Source of the DNA: Halobacterium sp. R2-5
GTDB lineage: Archaea > Halobacteriota > Halobacteria > Halobacteriales > Halobacteriaceae
Assembly (NCBI RefSeq): GCF_011734195.1
Contig: NZ_JAANTH010000002.1
Location: 496,001 to 560,000 of the forward strand
DNA length: 64,000 nt
Direction of reading: 5' to 3'
Within the stretch, counting starts at the first letter, position 1. Each line of letters starts with the position of its first letter. The translations under genes and the position numbers were made by a program. Below the pieces are notes generated by a model. The model had not been told where the DNA came from, ran no database searches, and saw nothing but the letters and a program-made list of their open reading frames with translations. This document shows positions 45,005 through 54,631 of the stretch, one piece after another.

Positions 45005-46252
45005 ATGGCAGCTACGCTCACCGAACCAACCGTTCTCGCTGCCGCGAAGGACACGCTTTACCCTACTCTCCACGATAGCGCAAATCACTACGCTGTCACG
45101 GAAACGCAGTTCACACAATCGACCTGGGGCGGGTGGACGATCCCGAAAGAACTCCGTGTCCGTCTCGCACCATACAACACGATCCGCCTCACAGAAGGTG
45201 AGCCCGATCTCCTCGGTGTTGGGATGCCAGCTGGCGAAGTGTTGAACGGCGACGCAGCCTCAACTCCCGTCGCAGTCATTGAAGCGAAAGGCCACAACTC
45301 AGACCCAGGCGCAGCGGACGTGACTCGCGGCATCAACCAAGCACACGCCCATCTCTCCGAAGTCAACCTCGGGTACGTCGCTGCCCCGATCAAGAGCATT
45401 ACTGACACAGCACGTGCACTCGCCCGCGAACTCAACGTCGGCATCATCGGTGTCGAAACCGCTCACGACGCCACACTCGTCGAGCCTGCTCGCGTCACCG
45501 GAGCCGGTGACTTCTCAACCACCATTGACGCCATCCGGTTCCAAGCAACCACGCACCACCTCACCGAAGGCAGCTTCCCAGTCAACCACCCGAAAAACTA
45601 CCTCGGCTACGTCCTCGCCCTCACCGCAGACGGCGATACACGAGACATCTACGCCGATAAGGTAATCAACAGCGTGTCAGGCGGCCGCCGCGGCGCAATC
45701 CTCCTCGGCTTAGTGGATGACCGTCCCGACGGAGAGACGCTAACACACCTCGGTGCAGAAGTCGTCCGCTTCGCCCACACCCAACACGGAAGCCTCTCCG
45801 CAGCACTTGACCAATTCGACGCCTGGACCGGTCGATCAACCCGATTCACCGAACTCGCCCCACGATGGGCACAACTCGCCCGCTCAATCGCCATCCAGTA
45901 CGACCCAACGCAACTCATCATCGAAGCACTCGAATGTCTCCACCAAACCGGCACTACCAACCCAACCATCGTCGACGTCGCCACCGAAGCCTGTCGGATT
46001 AACCAACCCCTCGCCGTCGAAGTCTTCTTCACCCAAAACCGCCGCGACGACATCCTCACCGCCGACGGCGACATCAACGAACCGATGCTTCACGACCCCA
46101 CCGTCTACAAATCAGGCATCTACTTCCAATACAAATACCAACTCTACCACACCGGCCTCCTCACCACCGGCGGCACCGACAACAAAGACGAGGTCCTGAA
46201 CAATCCGTGGCAGTTAGAACAGTCAGTCGAAAACGACACCATTTCAAACTAG
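45005..46252 (+). CDS. PD-(D/E)XK-type nuclease, possible restriction endonuclease
   Basis: A 415-residue protein. The N-terminal domain holds a probable PD-(D/E)XK core: GEPDLLGVG with D68, then VAVIEAKGHNSD with E93 and K95, followed by a helix RGINQAHAHLSEVNLGYVAAP, the classic strand-helix order. The remaining 250 residues (helical, ending PWQLEQSVEND) are not recognised and could bind DNA or a partner. It stands alone on the plus strand between the OLD gene and the convergent GHKL module, so its partner, if any, is unclear. Confidence 0.7.
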   Translation: MAATLTEPTVLAAAKDTLYPTLHDSANHYAVTETQFTQSTWGGWTIPKELRVRLAPYNTIRLTEGEPDLLGVGMPAGEVLNGDAASTPVAVIEAKGHNSDPGAADVTRGINQAHAHLSEVNLGYVAAPIKSITDTARALARELNVGIIGVETAHDATLVEPARVTGAGDFSTTIDAIRFQATTHHLTEGSFPVNHPKNYLGYVLALTADGDTRDIYADKVINSVSGGRRGAILLGLVDDRPDGETLTHLGAEVVRFAHTQHGSLSAALDQFDAWTGRSTRFTELAPRWAQLARSIAIQYDPTQLIIEALECLHQTGTTNPTIVDVATEACRINQPLAVEVFFTQNRRDDILTADGDINEPMLHDPTVYKSGIYFQYKYQLYHTGLLTTGGTDNKDEVLNNPWQLEQSVENDTISN

Positions 46253-46480
46253 TGCTGTAGTGGACCTTTGCTAACTACGCGCCAACTGACCAATCACAGT
46301 GTGTCGGCGATACTTTCGCGGACGTGAACAGCCGCCTTGTACGCCCTATCATTCGTCCAGTATCCCCTGCCGATCGAGTCCAGTCTGAATCAGTCCACCT
46401 CCACAGCACTCACCGAATTTCCATCAAAAGCCTACTCTGTTACCTGTGGTTTCCACGATGAACCACGAACGACTCACAAG

Positions 46481-47272
46481 TTACGCCCAGCCGGCCTCCT
46501 TACGCATCACGTCGTCACGGAGGTCCTCTACCGTCTCTACGATGTCGTCTTCTTCCATCATCTCTACCCGTCGAACCGTCAGTTCCTCCCTGAGCAGCGT
46601 CGTCGTCCGGCTCACGATGTTACTGTTGGACGGTGGATCGTCGTACGTACCCTCCTCCTTAATCTCGTTCAGTATGTCGTGACAGAGGAGGTCACCGCAG
46701 GCGTGCGTAACGGGGATGTACCGTGCGAAGTCGTGGTCAAGGATGTCGTTGGCGAGTTCCTGGAAACCGAGGACCTGCTTCGTTCTGCTGTAGTCTCGAT
46801 CTTCAACATCTCCCGATTCACCTTCCTCGTATGTGAGCTCAGCTCCCCACCAGATCCGGTGCAGTGCGTTGGAGTAGGCGTCAGTGCCGGCCTTCAAGAA
46901 TTTCTCCTCCATGTTACCGGGACTCTCCGGGTCAAAGACGTGGTCCCACCGGTAGTGAACGAACTCAGGGAATCGAACGACACAGAGGTAGTGCCACAAT
47001 CCGGCGTCTGCCGCTTCATTGCGTGTGAGATCAAGAGTGCGATGGAGTGTCGGCGCTAACTCGGCGTCAATAAGCGAGTCTTGAGCGTCAATGTCGTCGC
47101 CGGCACGAATCTCCTCAATCCGCTCGTCAACCGGGCTTAGGTCTATGGAACGACCCAGTGGTTGTAAGTATGGACGAAGATCGTCCTCCGTGAACTCACG
47201 GTCACCTGCGAGAAACCGATTATCAATCATCGGATGGGCCGCACTCTGCAGGTGGTAAAGCTCAGTCGTCAC
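46481..47272 (-). CDS. DUF6339-like protein, module A third gene
   Basis: A 263-residue helical protein sharing a signature with the genes at 52936 and 61768: GLWHYLCVVRFPEFVHYRW near 90-108, EKFLKAGTDAYSNALHRIWWGAELTY near 122-147 and a C-terminal helix. The conserved tryptophans, arginines and SNxxxRxWW motif resemble the family annotated DUF6339 in restriction-modification-type loci, from memory. Function unknown. Its start overlaps the middle gene of the module by 11 bases. It is the last gene of module A. Confidence 0.75.
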   Translation of the reverse strand: MTTELYHLQSAAHPMIDNRFLAGDREFTEDDLRPYLQPLGRSIDLSPVDERIEEIRAGDDIDAQDSLIDAELAPTLHRTLDLTRNEAADAGLWHYLCVVRFPEFVHYRWDHVFDPESPGNMEEKFLKAGTDAYSNALHRIWWGAELTYEEGESGDVEDRDYSRTKQVLGFQELANDILDHDFARYIPVTHACGDLLCHDILNEIKEEGTYDDPPSNSNIVSRTTTLLREELTVRRVEMMEEDDIVETVEDLRDDVMRKEAGWA

Positions 47273-48332
47273 TTTGAATCGCCTCCTCGATTAGATTCGT
47301 CGTGTCTGACGGGATGTTGTACTGCTGATGTACCGTTCGTTCGATTCGCTGGACGAGGTCAGGGACATCAACGTGACTCCTGACGTCTTCGGCAAGTTGA
47401 ATCGCTGCCTCTTCGTCCCCGAGACCCGGATACAAATCGTCCATGAAGATGTTGAGTACGTCTTCCTGCCAGCCGTACTCTGGTTCACCGGTGTCGGGGC
47501 TTGTGTCGCGTGCTGTTTGCATCAAGAGCTGCGTCCAGACGGAGTGCTCGATATAGTCATAGAGCACGTCGCGTAGCCGTGGTGGCCCACCCGTGGCACC
47601 TGTGTTGTTCAGAACTTCAACTACCTGTGGATGTTCTTTGTTCAGGTACAGTTGCGGGTTCCGAGGTGCTTCCAAACTAAGATAGTGGATGTGGTTCTCG
47701 TCGGGGAAGCTATCGTAATCGCTGAAATCCTCTATAATCGGCATGAGAAGACTTCCACCGTCATCCCTCTCGTCAAGTCGAACTACCCATGAGAGCCCGT
47801 CAGCAACACGTGCACCCACTTTGGACGCGTGTTTCGACCCATCAGAGCCGCCTTTCTTGGTTCTGGTGAGGAACGGCTTGATTCTTACTCGTCCACGGTG
47901 ATCGTCACGGTTGATGCTCAGAGTGAATTCGTAGGTTCCGCCATCCAAAGGTTGGTCGGCGAGTATCTGCCGGTCTCGACTCATTGCGAGGGGGTTCTCC
48001 TTCACTAGTGCGAGGCGACCCGGCGTCTCTTCCCACTCGTTAAACGGGAAGACCTCCTCTACATCATCTTGATTGACAGTAACCGTGCCTTCCAACTCTA
48101 GAGCCTCCCAACCCCCCTCGTCCACCAGCGACAAAAACTGTTCGTCCTGGTCAAGGTCTCCCCTATCACCAAGAGCGGTTCCATCTAAACGGAACGACTC
48201 AACCTCAAATTCGAGTGTCTCTTCTTGGTACTCGTGTGGGAGAGACTGGCTGACTAAACTACCTGTCTGGACGTCTTCTTCTCCTCCTTCGTCCGGTTCT
48301 GTGCCTTCAACACCTTCATTGACAGTGGCCAT
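47262..48332 (-). CDS. Module A middle protein, unknown family
   Basis: A 356-residue protein with an acidic N-terminal tail. A beta-rich half contains LEFEVESFRLDG and VRIKPFLTRTKKGG, and a helical C-terminal half contains YLSLEAPRNPQLYLNKEHPQVVEVL and SVWTQLLMQTARD...EYGWQEDVLNIFMDDLY. The same landmarks occur in the proteins at 53643 and 60729, so they form one family. I see no nuclease or helicase motif. The start overlaps the ATPase stop (TAATG). It may link the GHKL ATPase to an effector. Confidence 0.75.
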   Translation of the reverse strand: MATVNEGVEGTEPDEGGEEDVQTGSLVSQSLPHEYQEETLEFEVESFRLDGTALGDRGDLDQDEQFLSLVDEGGWEALELEGTVTVNQDDVEEVFPFNEWEETPGRLALVKENPLAMSRDRQILADQPLDGGTYEFTLSINRDDHRGRVRIKPFLTRTKKGGSDGSKHASKVGARVADGLSWVVRLDERDDGGSLLMPIIEDFSDYDSFPDENHIHYLSLEAPRNPQLYLNKEHPQVVEVLNNTGATGGPPRLRDVLYDYIEHSVWTQLLMQTARDTSPDTGEPEYGWQEDVLNIFMDDLYPGLGDEEAAIQLAEDVRSHVDVPDLVQRIERTVHQQYNIPSDTTNLIEEAIQSDD

Positions 48333-50221
48333 TACTCTTCCCTCCGTTCTGCCACGTCAACTGACACTTTCATTCTGGTCTCGACTTGTCTGTAATCTTC
48401 TGTCGACACGCCTTCAAAGGAGACCTTTGATGTACCAGGAGCAGGCTTCAGCCGTCCTACTTGAACGCCCTTCTGTTCTGGCAGCGATATTGAGACACCA
48501 GCCGTATCTGATGAGATGTTTTGTACGGGAAGGCGGTCCGACGTCGCTCTTTCCTCTGCCATCCGAATCAGTGAGACAGTGACTGATCGTATCTCGTTGC
48601 CGTCGTTCAAAGGCTCCACCTCGCCGTCGAACGACCAGTGTGTGTACACTTCGTCGAACGAGATGTTAGTGCTTCCAGTAACACGCTGACTACTCGGCGA
48701 CTCACGATCAGAACGACCCCCTCGTGACTTATTTCCGATCTTGAATCGGTTCCCCAGACGCTGAGGTCCGGTCGTGCCTCGATCAACGTCGGGCGCGACG
48801 AGTCCACGTAACGTCTCAGTCACGTCAGACTTGATGCCCTCTACTGCGGTTCGGAACCCCCGAGAGTAGGAGTTCGCCAGTGTCTCCGTTCGCACCCACT
48901 CGTCGTGCTGAGGTGGCTCCGCAGCTGTCAAGAATTCCTCTACGACGGTGTCTACGTCTTGCGGAGTCTCGTCAGTCCCCCACGGCCGGGCACGCCCACC
49001 AAGGAGGACGGCGTGGAAGTCCTGATTCCCGACGACGACCCGGTCGCGGTCGTAGTACTCGACGACCATTCCCGCCCCTCGGACGAACGCCACCTCGTTC
49101 CGGTGCTGATACTCCCCCGTATCTGCACGTCGAACCAGCAAGTCCAATTGACCATCTGCACCGCCACTACCGTCGCTCTTCTCGGGAACGTCAAGTGATA
49201 TGGCTGTCTGCGCGACATCTTCGGGTTCGTCCAACTCGCTGACCGAGTCGTCACGGTCGTCTAGGCAGCTCGTGAAGGGCTCGTATTGGGGATATTCGTC
49301 GATGCTCGCTTGCTTGGTTTCACCTTCCACTTCAACTGCAACCTCTAGATCACCACGATAAATCGCGGGCCAGAACCATTCGATTGCCATCTCGGTGATC
49401 TGGTCTGCTAACTCCTCATCGTCCTGTCTCTCTTCCGCGGTAGGTACGCGGAAGTCCACAACTTGAATGCTTGTTCCCGGTGCGTCCGGGCGGCTCAACT
49501 CTAGGTCGTCCGCTATTGATTCGGCTTCTTCTCCCCAAACAGACTCCGGCCTAGATCCCTCCTCATCGCCGTTCAAACCACCGTACCAACCGTGACCTTG
49601 GTAGACAGTATCGCCGTGCTCCGATTTGTGCGTTGGCAACCGCGTTCGACCTATCAGTCGTGGGGACTGATCTTTGGGATTTGGCTCGCTAAGTGTCGAG
49701 TTAAACATGACGAGTGACAGGCCCGAGTAAAGCCACAGGACGGCCTTCCCCAGACCATAACTCCCCCCTGCGGTATCCCCCGACTTGCTACTGAATAGAA
49801 CGTCTCGCACCAGAGCAGTGAAGTTCGATTCGTCGGCATTCTCTTCACCGAGGAGGCCTTCCGTATTCTCGTCCTCAATAGTTAGTACACGAATCTTCTC
49901 CTCGTCATTGATGCGTTCAATCGCCTCAGCGATATGCTTCCCGCTCTCCGTGTCTGTTGCTAAGTTAGCGTGCTCGGACCACGTCTCGATATCGAGTGCT
50001 CTAAGATACTCAATCGCCTCCTCACCCTCTAAGGATTCCAATTTGAACGTAACCCTTGCCGGTTGATCGTTGTCCAACCGTGCGTCATTCGAGTTCTGGA
50101 GTACTTCTCGAACAAAGGTCTTCAGTCCTGGTTCACCGTGCGACATCGCGTATTTTGCGACGTCGTCACCGTATCGAGCATCAGTCGGCCGAGATGTCGT
50201 GAATCCCCACTGACCGCTCAT
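48332..50221 (-). CDS. GHKL-family ATPase, module A first gene
   Basis: A 629-residue protein with an N-terminal GHKL (gyrase/Hsp90/MutL) ATP-binding domain: N box FVREVLQNSNDAR (E39, N43), second motif TIEDENTEGL (D117) and ATP-lid glycines GGSYGLGKAVLW (152-163). A transducer-like region follows (about 250-450), then a beta-rich C-terminal domain ending MKVSVDVAER, shared with the copies at 54632 and 58828. There is no kinase histidine, TOPRIM or HNH domain. GHKL ATPases of the MutL/MORC type occur in restriction-like operons; this one starts a coupled three-gene unit. A role as a DNA clamp is inferred. Confidence 0.85.
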   Translation of the reverse strand: MSGQWGFTTSRPTDARYGDDVAKYAMSHGEPGLKTFVREVLQNSNDARLDNDQPARVTFKLESLEGEEAIEYLRALDIETWSEHANLATDTESGKHIAEAIERINDEEKIRVLTIEDENTEGLLGEENADESNFTALVRDVLFSSKSGDTAGGSYGLGKAVLWLYSGLSLVMFNSTLSEPNPKDQSPRLIGRTRLPTHKSEHGDTVYQGHGWYGGLNGDEEGSRPESVWGEEAESIADDLELSRPDAPGTSIQVVDFRVPTAEERQDDEELADQITEMAIEWFWPAIYRGDLEVAVEVEGETKQASIDEYPQYEPFTSCLDDRDDSVSELDEPEDVAQTAISLDVPEKSDGSGGADGQLDLLVRRADTGEYQHRNEVAFVRGAGMVVEYYDRDRVVVGNQDFHAVLLGGRARPWGTDETPQDVDTVVEEFLTAAEPPQHDEWVRTETLANSYSRGFRTAVEGIKSDVTETLRGLVAPDVDRGTTGPQRLGNRFKIGNKSRGGRSDRESPSSQRVTGSTNISFDEVYTHWSFDGEVEPLNDGNEIRSVTVSLIRMAEERATSDRLPVQNISSDTAGVSISLPEQKGVQVGRLKPAPGTSKVSFEGVSTEDYRQVETRMKVSVDVAERREE

Positions 50222-50359
50222 TGTAATACCCCACCGGCACTAGCGGAGGTAAACGCGGACGTATCGGAGAAGTGTGCGATACCCTTCATAATTGGCAGGT
50301 CTATCCCCTGTCGACATAAATTTGTGCGATGTATTGTCGGTGTAGTCCTCCGATTGAGA

Positions 50360-51886
50360 TCAGAATTGTCCCTCTGGGGGAGTACCGGTGGCCAGGTAGT
50401 GTGCGCCGATGAGGTCCTGACGGACTTCACTAAGCTCACGTGACCGACGTAGGGTGTCAGAGCTTAGCCTGTCAAGAGCGACGACCGAGAAACGCAAGTC
50501 CCCGTAATACTCGTTCTGCAATTTGAACAGGCGACTAGATATCGATCCGGTTGTACCCATTTCTTGGACTGTTTGGCCCCAGGGATCTTCTGTCTCGTAC
50601 TCTCGCCACACCCGGAACGCATGAACTCCGCTACTATCGATCATGTCGCGCTCAGAGAGGGGGCGGCTCTTCGACCAGTTCAGCCCCAACCATTGCTGGG
50701 AGGTTACGTTACGCCAGGGCTGCCACAACGGTACGGTATACGAGAACTGTTCTGCAATATCCCTTAGCTCTCGAAGCGACTCACTATCGGAGCCGTTCAC
50801 GTGCTCGGCAGGCTCTCGGTTCAGTTGGACCATGGGAGTCCAGCCAATCTCTCGACGACAGATCGCCACTAAAGTCGCCTCAATAGCACGGCGATGTCTC
50901 CGATTGGACGATATCGGGGGTGTCGTGACAGAAACTTCCATCTTACCCCCTGCAGTCTCAGTAATTCGCTGAAGGGGACGAGCAGCACCGTGTTTGTCCC
51001 CGGTCTGTTGATCCGAGGTGGCCACCCCGGCTGATAGACCAAGCCCCACTCGCTGTCGAACGCCTCCCTCCGCTCCCGACTCCCCTACATACATCAACCC
51101 CGGGAGTTCTGTGTGTCGAACTCGGTAGAGCCCTGGACGGCGGGGGAGCTCTTTACGGAGCGTTTTCCAGTCTCGGAGGTCAAACCATCTTGACCAATCA
51201 AGCCCCATCCAAGTGGAGTCCTGAGGATCCGGTTCAAGACGAGTGAGTGGTCCAGGAACGTCCAGAGTTCGTGTCTCCGCCGCACTCCGGCGTGTAGCCT
51301 GGTCAACCGTGGCAAGCTCCGACTGAACGATGGACTCGGGGACTGAGAGTATCTGGGCGATCGCGTCACTATTAGGGACGTACTGTGAGAGGATCCACAT
51401 CGTCGCCTGTCGGTTCGTTAGTCGGGTCTTGTCCACCACCGCTGCAATATCGTCAATAGCTGCTGTGGGGAACTCCGAACACGGGACGACGAATCCACCA
51501 CTGTCTCGTATCCTATCGTCTCCAACCACCATTCTGACCTGTCGGTTATGGGCCGTCGCTACGGCGTCTCGACCATCGTCTGTGAGTCCGATTCGATCGG
51601 CCACAGTGTCCCAGCACTCGTCGGCTTCAGCTAGCACGTACAATAGGCCATCGTCACTTTGTGAAACGGGAAGGGGATCAAAGCTCGTGAATAGAGTCTC
51701 AACGTTAATCACAGACGTACTACGCACTTCTCGGAGGGCTCTGGCCAGTGAATCTGCCTCCATGTGATACTGGGTAGCGACAGCCTCAACGATGTCCTGG
51801 GAGACAGGCACACCGACGAATGGGTCCCCAACGTAGGACGAGTTCGAATCTGGATCTAGAAATACATGACACACGTTCTCGTCCAT
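50360..51886 (-). CDS. Tandem GIY-YIG nuclease-like protein
   Basis: A 508-residue protein. The N-terminal 200 residues include a predicted helix-turn-helix (TNRQATMWILSQ...DAIAQILSVPESIVQSEL). The first GIY-YIG domain has PGLYRVRH (252-254), LMYVGES (266-268), the arginine in VRQRV (277 or 279), E336 in RAIEATL and N356. A second, degenerate copy follows: WLGLNWSKSRPL (399-410) repeats WMGLDWSRWFDL (226-237), with GVHAFRVWREY, an R452 helix and a terminal ELSEVRQDLIGAHYLATGTP. The second lacks the YIG tyrosine. It is a likely restriction effector, lying between modules A and B on the same strand. Confidence 0.78.
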   Translation of the reverse strand: MDENVCHVFLDPDSNSSYVGDPFVGVPVSQDIVEAVATQYHMEADSLARALREVRSTSVINVETLFTSFDPLPVSQSDDGLLYVLAEADECWDTVADRIGLTDDGRDAVATAHNRQVRMVVGDDRIRDSGGFVVPCSEFPTAAIDDIAAVVDKTRLTNRQATMWILSQYVPNSDAIAQILSVPESIVQSELATVDQATRRSAAETRTLDVPGPLTRLEPDPQDSTWMGLDWSRWFDLRDWKTLRKELPRRPGLYRVRHTELPGLMYVGESGAEGGVRQRVGLGLSAGVATSDQQTGDKHGAARPLQRITETAGGKMEVSVTTPPISSNRRHRRAIEATLVAICRREIGWTPMVQLNREPAEHVNGSDSESLRELRDIAEQFSYTVPLWQPWRNVTSQQWLGLNWSKSRPLSERDMIDSSGVHAFRVWREYETEDPWGQTVQEMGTTGSISSRLFKLQNEYYGDLRFSVVALDRLSSDTLRRSRELSEVRQDLIGAHYLATGTPPEGQF

Positions 51887-51952
51887 CAGACTGTACCTCT
51901 CACCGAATCCCGTGGCCCACTTGTCCGTATCGGATGTCTGCTTTGTATCACA

Positions 51953-52726
51953 TCAGAACTCGTCTAAATGGTGGTTGTCTTCCTTTTTACGTTTGACATC
52001 CATCTCCTCATCGTAGTCGGAGTAATCCACACGCCCCTCCGAGATTCCTTGTTCGTTCTCATACACCATCAACCAGAGCCGGACCAAGTAATAGATGAAC
52101 GGTGCTGGAATCGCGTTCTTCGCCAAATGGCTCTTTGGATACGGATTTGGTGAGTAGTTTTTCACTGCCGCCCACCACTCTTTGGACCGCTCGGAGAAGA
52201 AGAACGAGGAGGTCTCAGCTTTCTCAGACGGGCCACCTGTCGTCAGGAGCTGCTTCAATCGAGGAGGTTGTGGAACCTCAAACGAGGTCTCGAAAGCGCG
52301 CTTGTACTCAATTGGCATCCCGAACATCCGTCCGTTCAGAACGACGGGGTCGTTAAGCGGTGCGCGCGGGACGTTCTCAATAATGTAGTGATCACAGTAT
52401 TTCTCCGCGAGTATCCGTGCACTCGGGATCATGTTCTCGTGCTCCTCGGGATCCCCCGAGATGCTTGTCGTTGCAGCCCAACGTGAGCAGACAGGATGGA
52501 ACAGTCCAAGGTCAAACTTGATGTCGTCCTTAAGTGGGAGGTCCCAGTCCTTGTCCTCTATGTGGGCGTCTGCTTTAATCGGCGTACTTTCGTTCGTGTC
52601 CTTGGGATTGATTCCGATACGTACCACGTTCCCGAAGTCACTGAGGACCTCTGATTCCGTCCCATAGTCTGCGAAGCAGTGGAGGATGAGTGGTTCTCCA
52701 CGTGTGGTGTCTCCGTTTGAGGTCAT
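51953..52726 (-). CDS. Small C5-cytosine-methyltransferase-like protein with altered motifs
   Basis: A 257-residue Rossmann methylase resembling DNA C5-methyltransferases: motif I CFADYGTES (17-25), motif IV GLFHPVCSRWA (C80, where canonical enzymes have PPCQ), motif VI YIIENVPRAP (ENV at 117-119), and motif VIII-like YKRAFETSFEVP near 141. There is little room for a target-recognition domain, and motif I lacks the usual FxGxGG. It could be an active short enzyme, could depend on a partner for target choice, or could act as a decoy. It lies between the GIY-YIG gene and module B, same strand. Confidence 0.7.
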   Translation of the reverse strand: MTSNGDTTRGEPLILHCFADYGTESEVLSDFGNVVRIGINPKDTNESTPIKADAHIEDKDWDLPLKDDIKFDLGLFHPVCSRWAATTSISGDPEEHENMIPSARILAEKYCDHYIIENVPRAPLNDPVVLNGRMFGMPIEYKRAFETSFEVPQPPRLKQLLTTGGPSEKAETSSFFFSERSKEWWAAVKNYSPNPYPKSHLAKNAIPAPFIYYLVRLWLMVYENEQGISEGRVDYSDYDEEMDVKRKKEDNHHLDEF

Positions 52727-52935
52727 ACGGGGTCACCTATCTCCTGTCCAGCGCTCTCGGGGCCGCTAAAAGAATCCCCTGAAGAGAACACCGGTGTAGA
52801 GTGCGCGTAGAGTGTCACTATCATATGCATAGACGACGACTCAGTTTAAACTCTCCATCTAAAACGATACTTCAGTATAGGTCCATTCACGCATCTTTAT
52901 TGAGAAACCAAGTAAAGTGATGATATTCAGTAGAC

Positions 52936-53646
52936 CTATTCGGAGACGTAATCAAGAATTCTGTCCAGTTGGTCTTCGAAATTCTGGCGACTTCGAGAGT
53001 CCATTTGGTACGTTGAGAGCGATTGGTTAAACCTCCGTCCAACATCGCTAATGGTTGTTCCAGATTCCGAGTGAAGCTTGCTGACGAAGGCGAGCACAGC
53101 GGCCCGACAACGGTTGAATTCGCTGTCCAGTACATAATTAGCAATCCGTTGTTTATTAAACATTTTATGGGTGCCGTAGTAATGCTCTGCCTCCCGGTTG
53201 TAGGTTAGGTGGGCACCCCACCACAGACGAGCCATTTGGTTCGAATAGAGGTCGCCCTGTTCCCCAAGGAGCTTCTCTTTCAGATCACCGTGTCCGAGCC
53301 AACGGGTCACAACATAGTCCGGGAATTCGATGAGTGCGAGGTATTGCCAGACGCCGATTTGACCCGCGACACGTGGGGGAATCTCGTAATACTGATGAAC
53401 GAGTGGGGAAAGTACCGAATCCATCGCCGACCGCTGTGTATCGATATCTGGATCAAAGATGGTCGTGGCGCGTTCAATTACCTCCTCCAGCGCAACTAAA
53501 TCAATACTAGCCTCGGGGACCGAGTCGTATTCAACATACCCCTCTAAGTCATCCCTCAGCGAGAGTACCTCCTCCCGGGAGGTGAACTCATCGTGCTCCT
53601 CTACCATATCCCGGCCAGCATCGGTGAGTCGTGGAATATCAGTCAT
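52936..53646 (-). CDS. DUF6339-like protein, module B third gene
   Basis: A 236-residue paralog of the proteins at 46481 and 61768. It carries GVWQYLALIEFPDYVVTRW near 125-143, EKLLGEQGDLYSNQMARLWWGAHLTY near 149-174 and a helical C terminus. It is the most diverged copy: the first motif has VWQY for LWHY, and the histidine of the HRxWW stretch is replaced (MARLWW). Its ATG overlaps the middle-gene stop. AT content is higher than in module C. Confidence 0.75.
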   Translation of the reverse strand: MTDIPRLTDAGRDMVEEHDEFTSREEVLSLRDDLEGYVEYDSVPEASIDLVALEEVIERATTIFDPDIDTQRSAMDSVLSPLVHQYYEIPPRVAGQIGVWQYLALIEFPDYVVTRWLGHGDLKEKLLGEQGDLYSNQMARLWWGAHLTYNREAEHYYGTHKMFNKQRIANYVLDSEFNRCRAAVLAFVSKLHSESGTTISDVGRRFNQSLSTYQMDSRSRQNFEDQLDRILDYVSE

Positions 53647-54626
53647 GGTCTGAAGTCGTCAATGAAGTCGTTGAGTTGTGAGGCTTGGTCAAGATACAGT
53701 TGTACGGCGACGTTGAGCTCACGGATGAAGCTCCGAAGTTCATCAGGTTCGGACACAGCCTCACCGAGACTCTCAACTACCTCATCGTACGATGCACCCT
53801 CATAGAGATACGGGCCGATCTCCTCAATCAGGCCTTCCTGCCAATCATACTGTGGTTCGTCGGATTCGGCGACCGTCGTTGCTGTATGAATGACGAGCTG
53901 TATCCAAGTTGACGTACCTAACTCCGCCTTGATGACGTTCTTTAAATATGCGTCAAAGCTGTAGAACGTCTCGGTTTCCAATATGTCCACTATCGGCTGG
54001 TTGAGAGTGTTGACGAGGACTGCAGGTTCTCGTGGGTTGCTCTTGAGCAAGTGGACCGCATCCTCTGGATAGTCGCCGTCGGAGAAGTCCCTATACCGAA
54101 ACGGGAAGCCAGTGCCACTCTGTTCGGGTTCATCTATCTGGACTTTCCAAGCGTCACCACCTGCGATACGCATACCTCCTTTCGGAGCGAACGGGAGCCC
54201 ACTGGATACATCATCCGTCGTAACGATTCGCGGAGTCAGCGTCACGGTGTCACGAAAGAGATTGGCCTCCAGATCAATGGTTTTTGTATACGTTCCAGTA
54301 GTTAGTGGCTCGTCCTCGATGGCCACTTCGTACCGCAGGTGTGTCGATTTCGATTCAACGACGACAATCAGCTTAGCATCGTAAGGAGGGGAGCCCTCAC
54401 AAACGTGGTCCAAATCTCGGTCAGAGATTGACAGCGACAGCGAGAGTTCTGCCCGATCCCACGGCTGGTAACGAAAGAGTGGTAGGGTGGTTTCGTCTGT
54501 TTCGGGCTCCGAAGGTTCAGTTTCATCAACGCAGTATTCGCTAATCTGGAGATCTATCGCGTCTTCCCGGTAGCGATAAGGGAGCTCGTCGGCGTTAGCG
54601 GACGCACGTTGGATGTCGGGTGTCAT
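53643..54626 (-). CDS. Module B middle protein, unknown family
   Basis: A 327-residue paralog of the genes at 47262 and 60729. Shared features: LPYRYREDAIDLQISEY at the N terminus (compare LPFSYREKGVDFELNSF in module C), VTLTPRIVTTDD, VHLLKSNPREPAVLVNTLNQ, and STWIQLVIHTATTVA...QYDWQEGLIEEIGPYLY. It starts 5 bases after the ATPase stop and overlaps the DUF6339-like start as ATGA. No catalytic motif recognised. Confidence 0.75.
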   Translation of the reverse strand: MTPDIQRASANADELPYRYREDAIDLQISEYCVDETEPSEPETDETTLPLFRYQPWDRAELSLSLSISDRDLDHVCEGSPPYDAKLIVVVESKSTHLRYEVAIEDEPLTTGTYTKTIDLEANLFRDTVTLTPRIVTTDDVSSGLPFAPKGGMRIAGGDAWKVQIDEPEQSGTGFPFRYRDFSDGDYPEDAVHLLKSNPREPAVLVNTLNQPIVDILETETFYSFDAYLKNVIKAELGTSTWIQLVIHTATTVAESDEPQYDWQEGLIEEIGPYLYEGASYDEVVESLGEAVSEPDELRSFIRELNVAVQLYLDQASQLNDFIDDFRP

Positions 54627-54631
54627 TCGAG

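Noticed and set aside
46337-47059. 240-residue plus-strand frame antisense to module A third gene
   Set aside because: The opposite strand carries a protein with a conserved signature found in two other modules.
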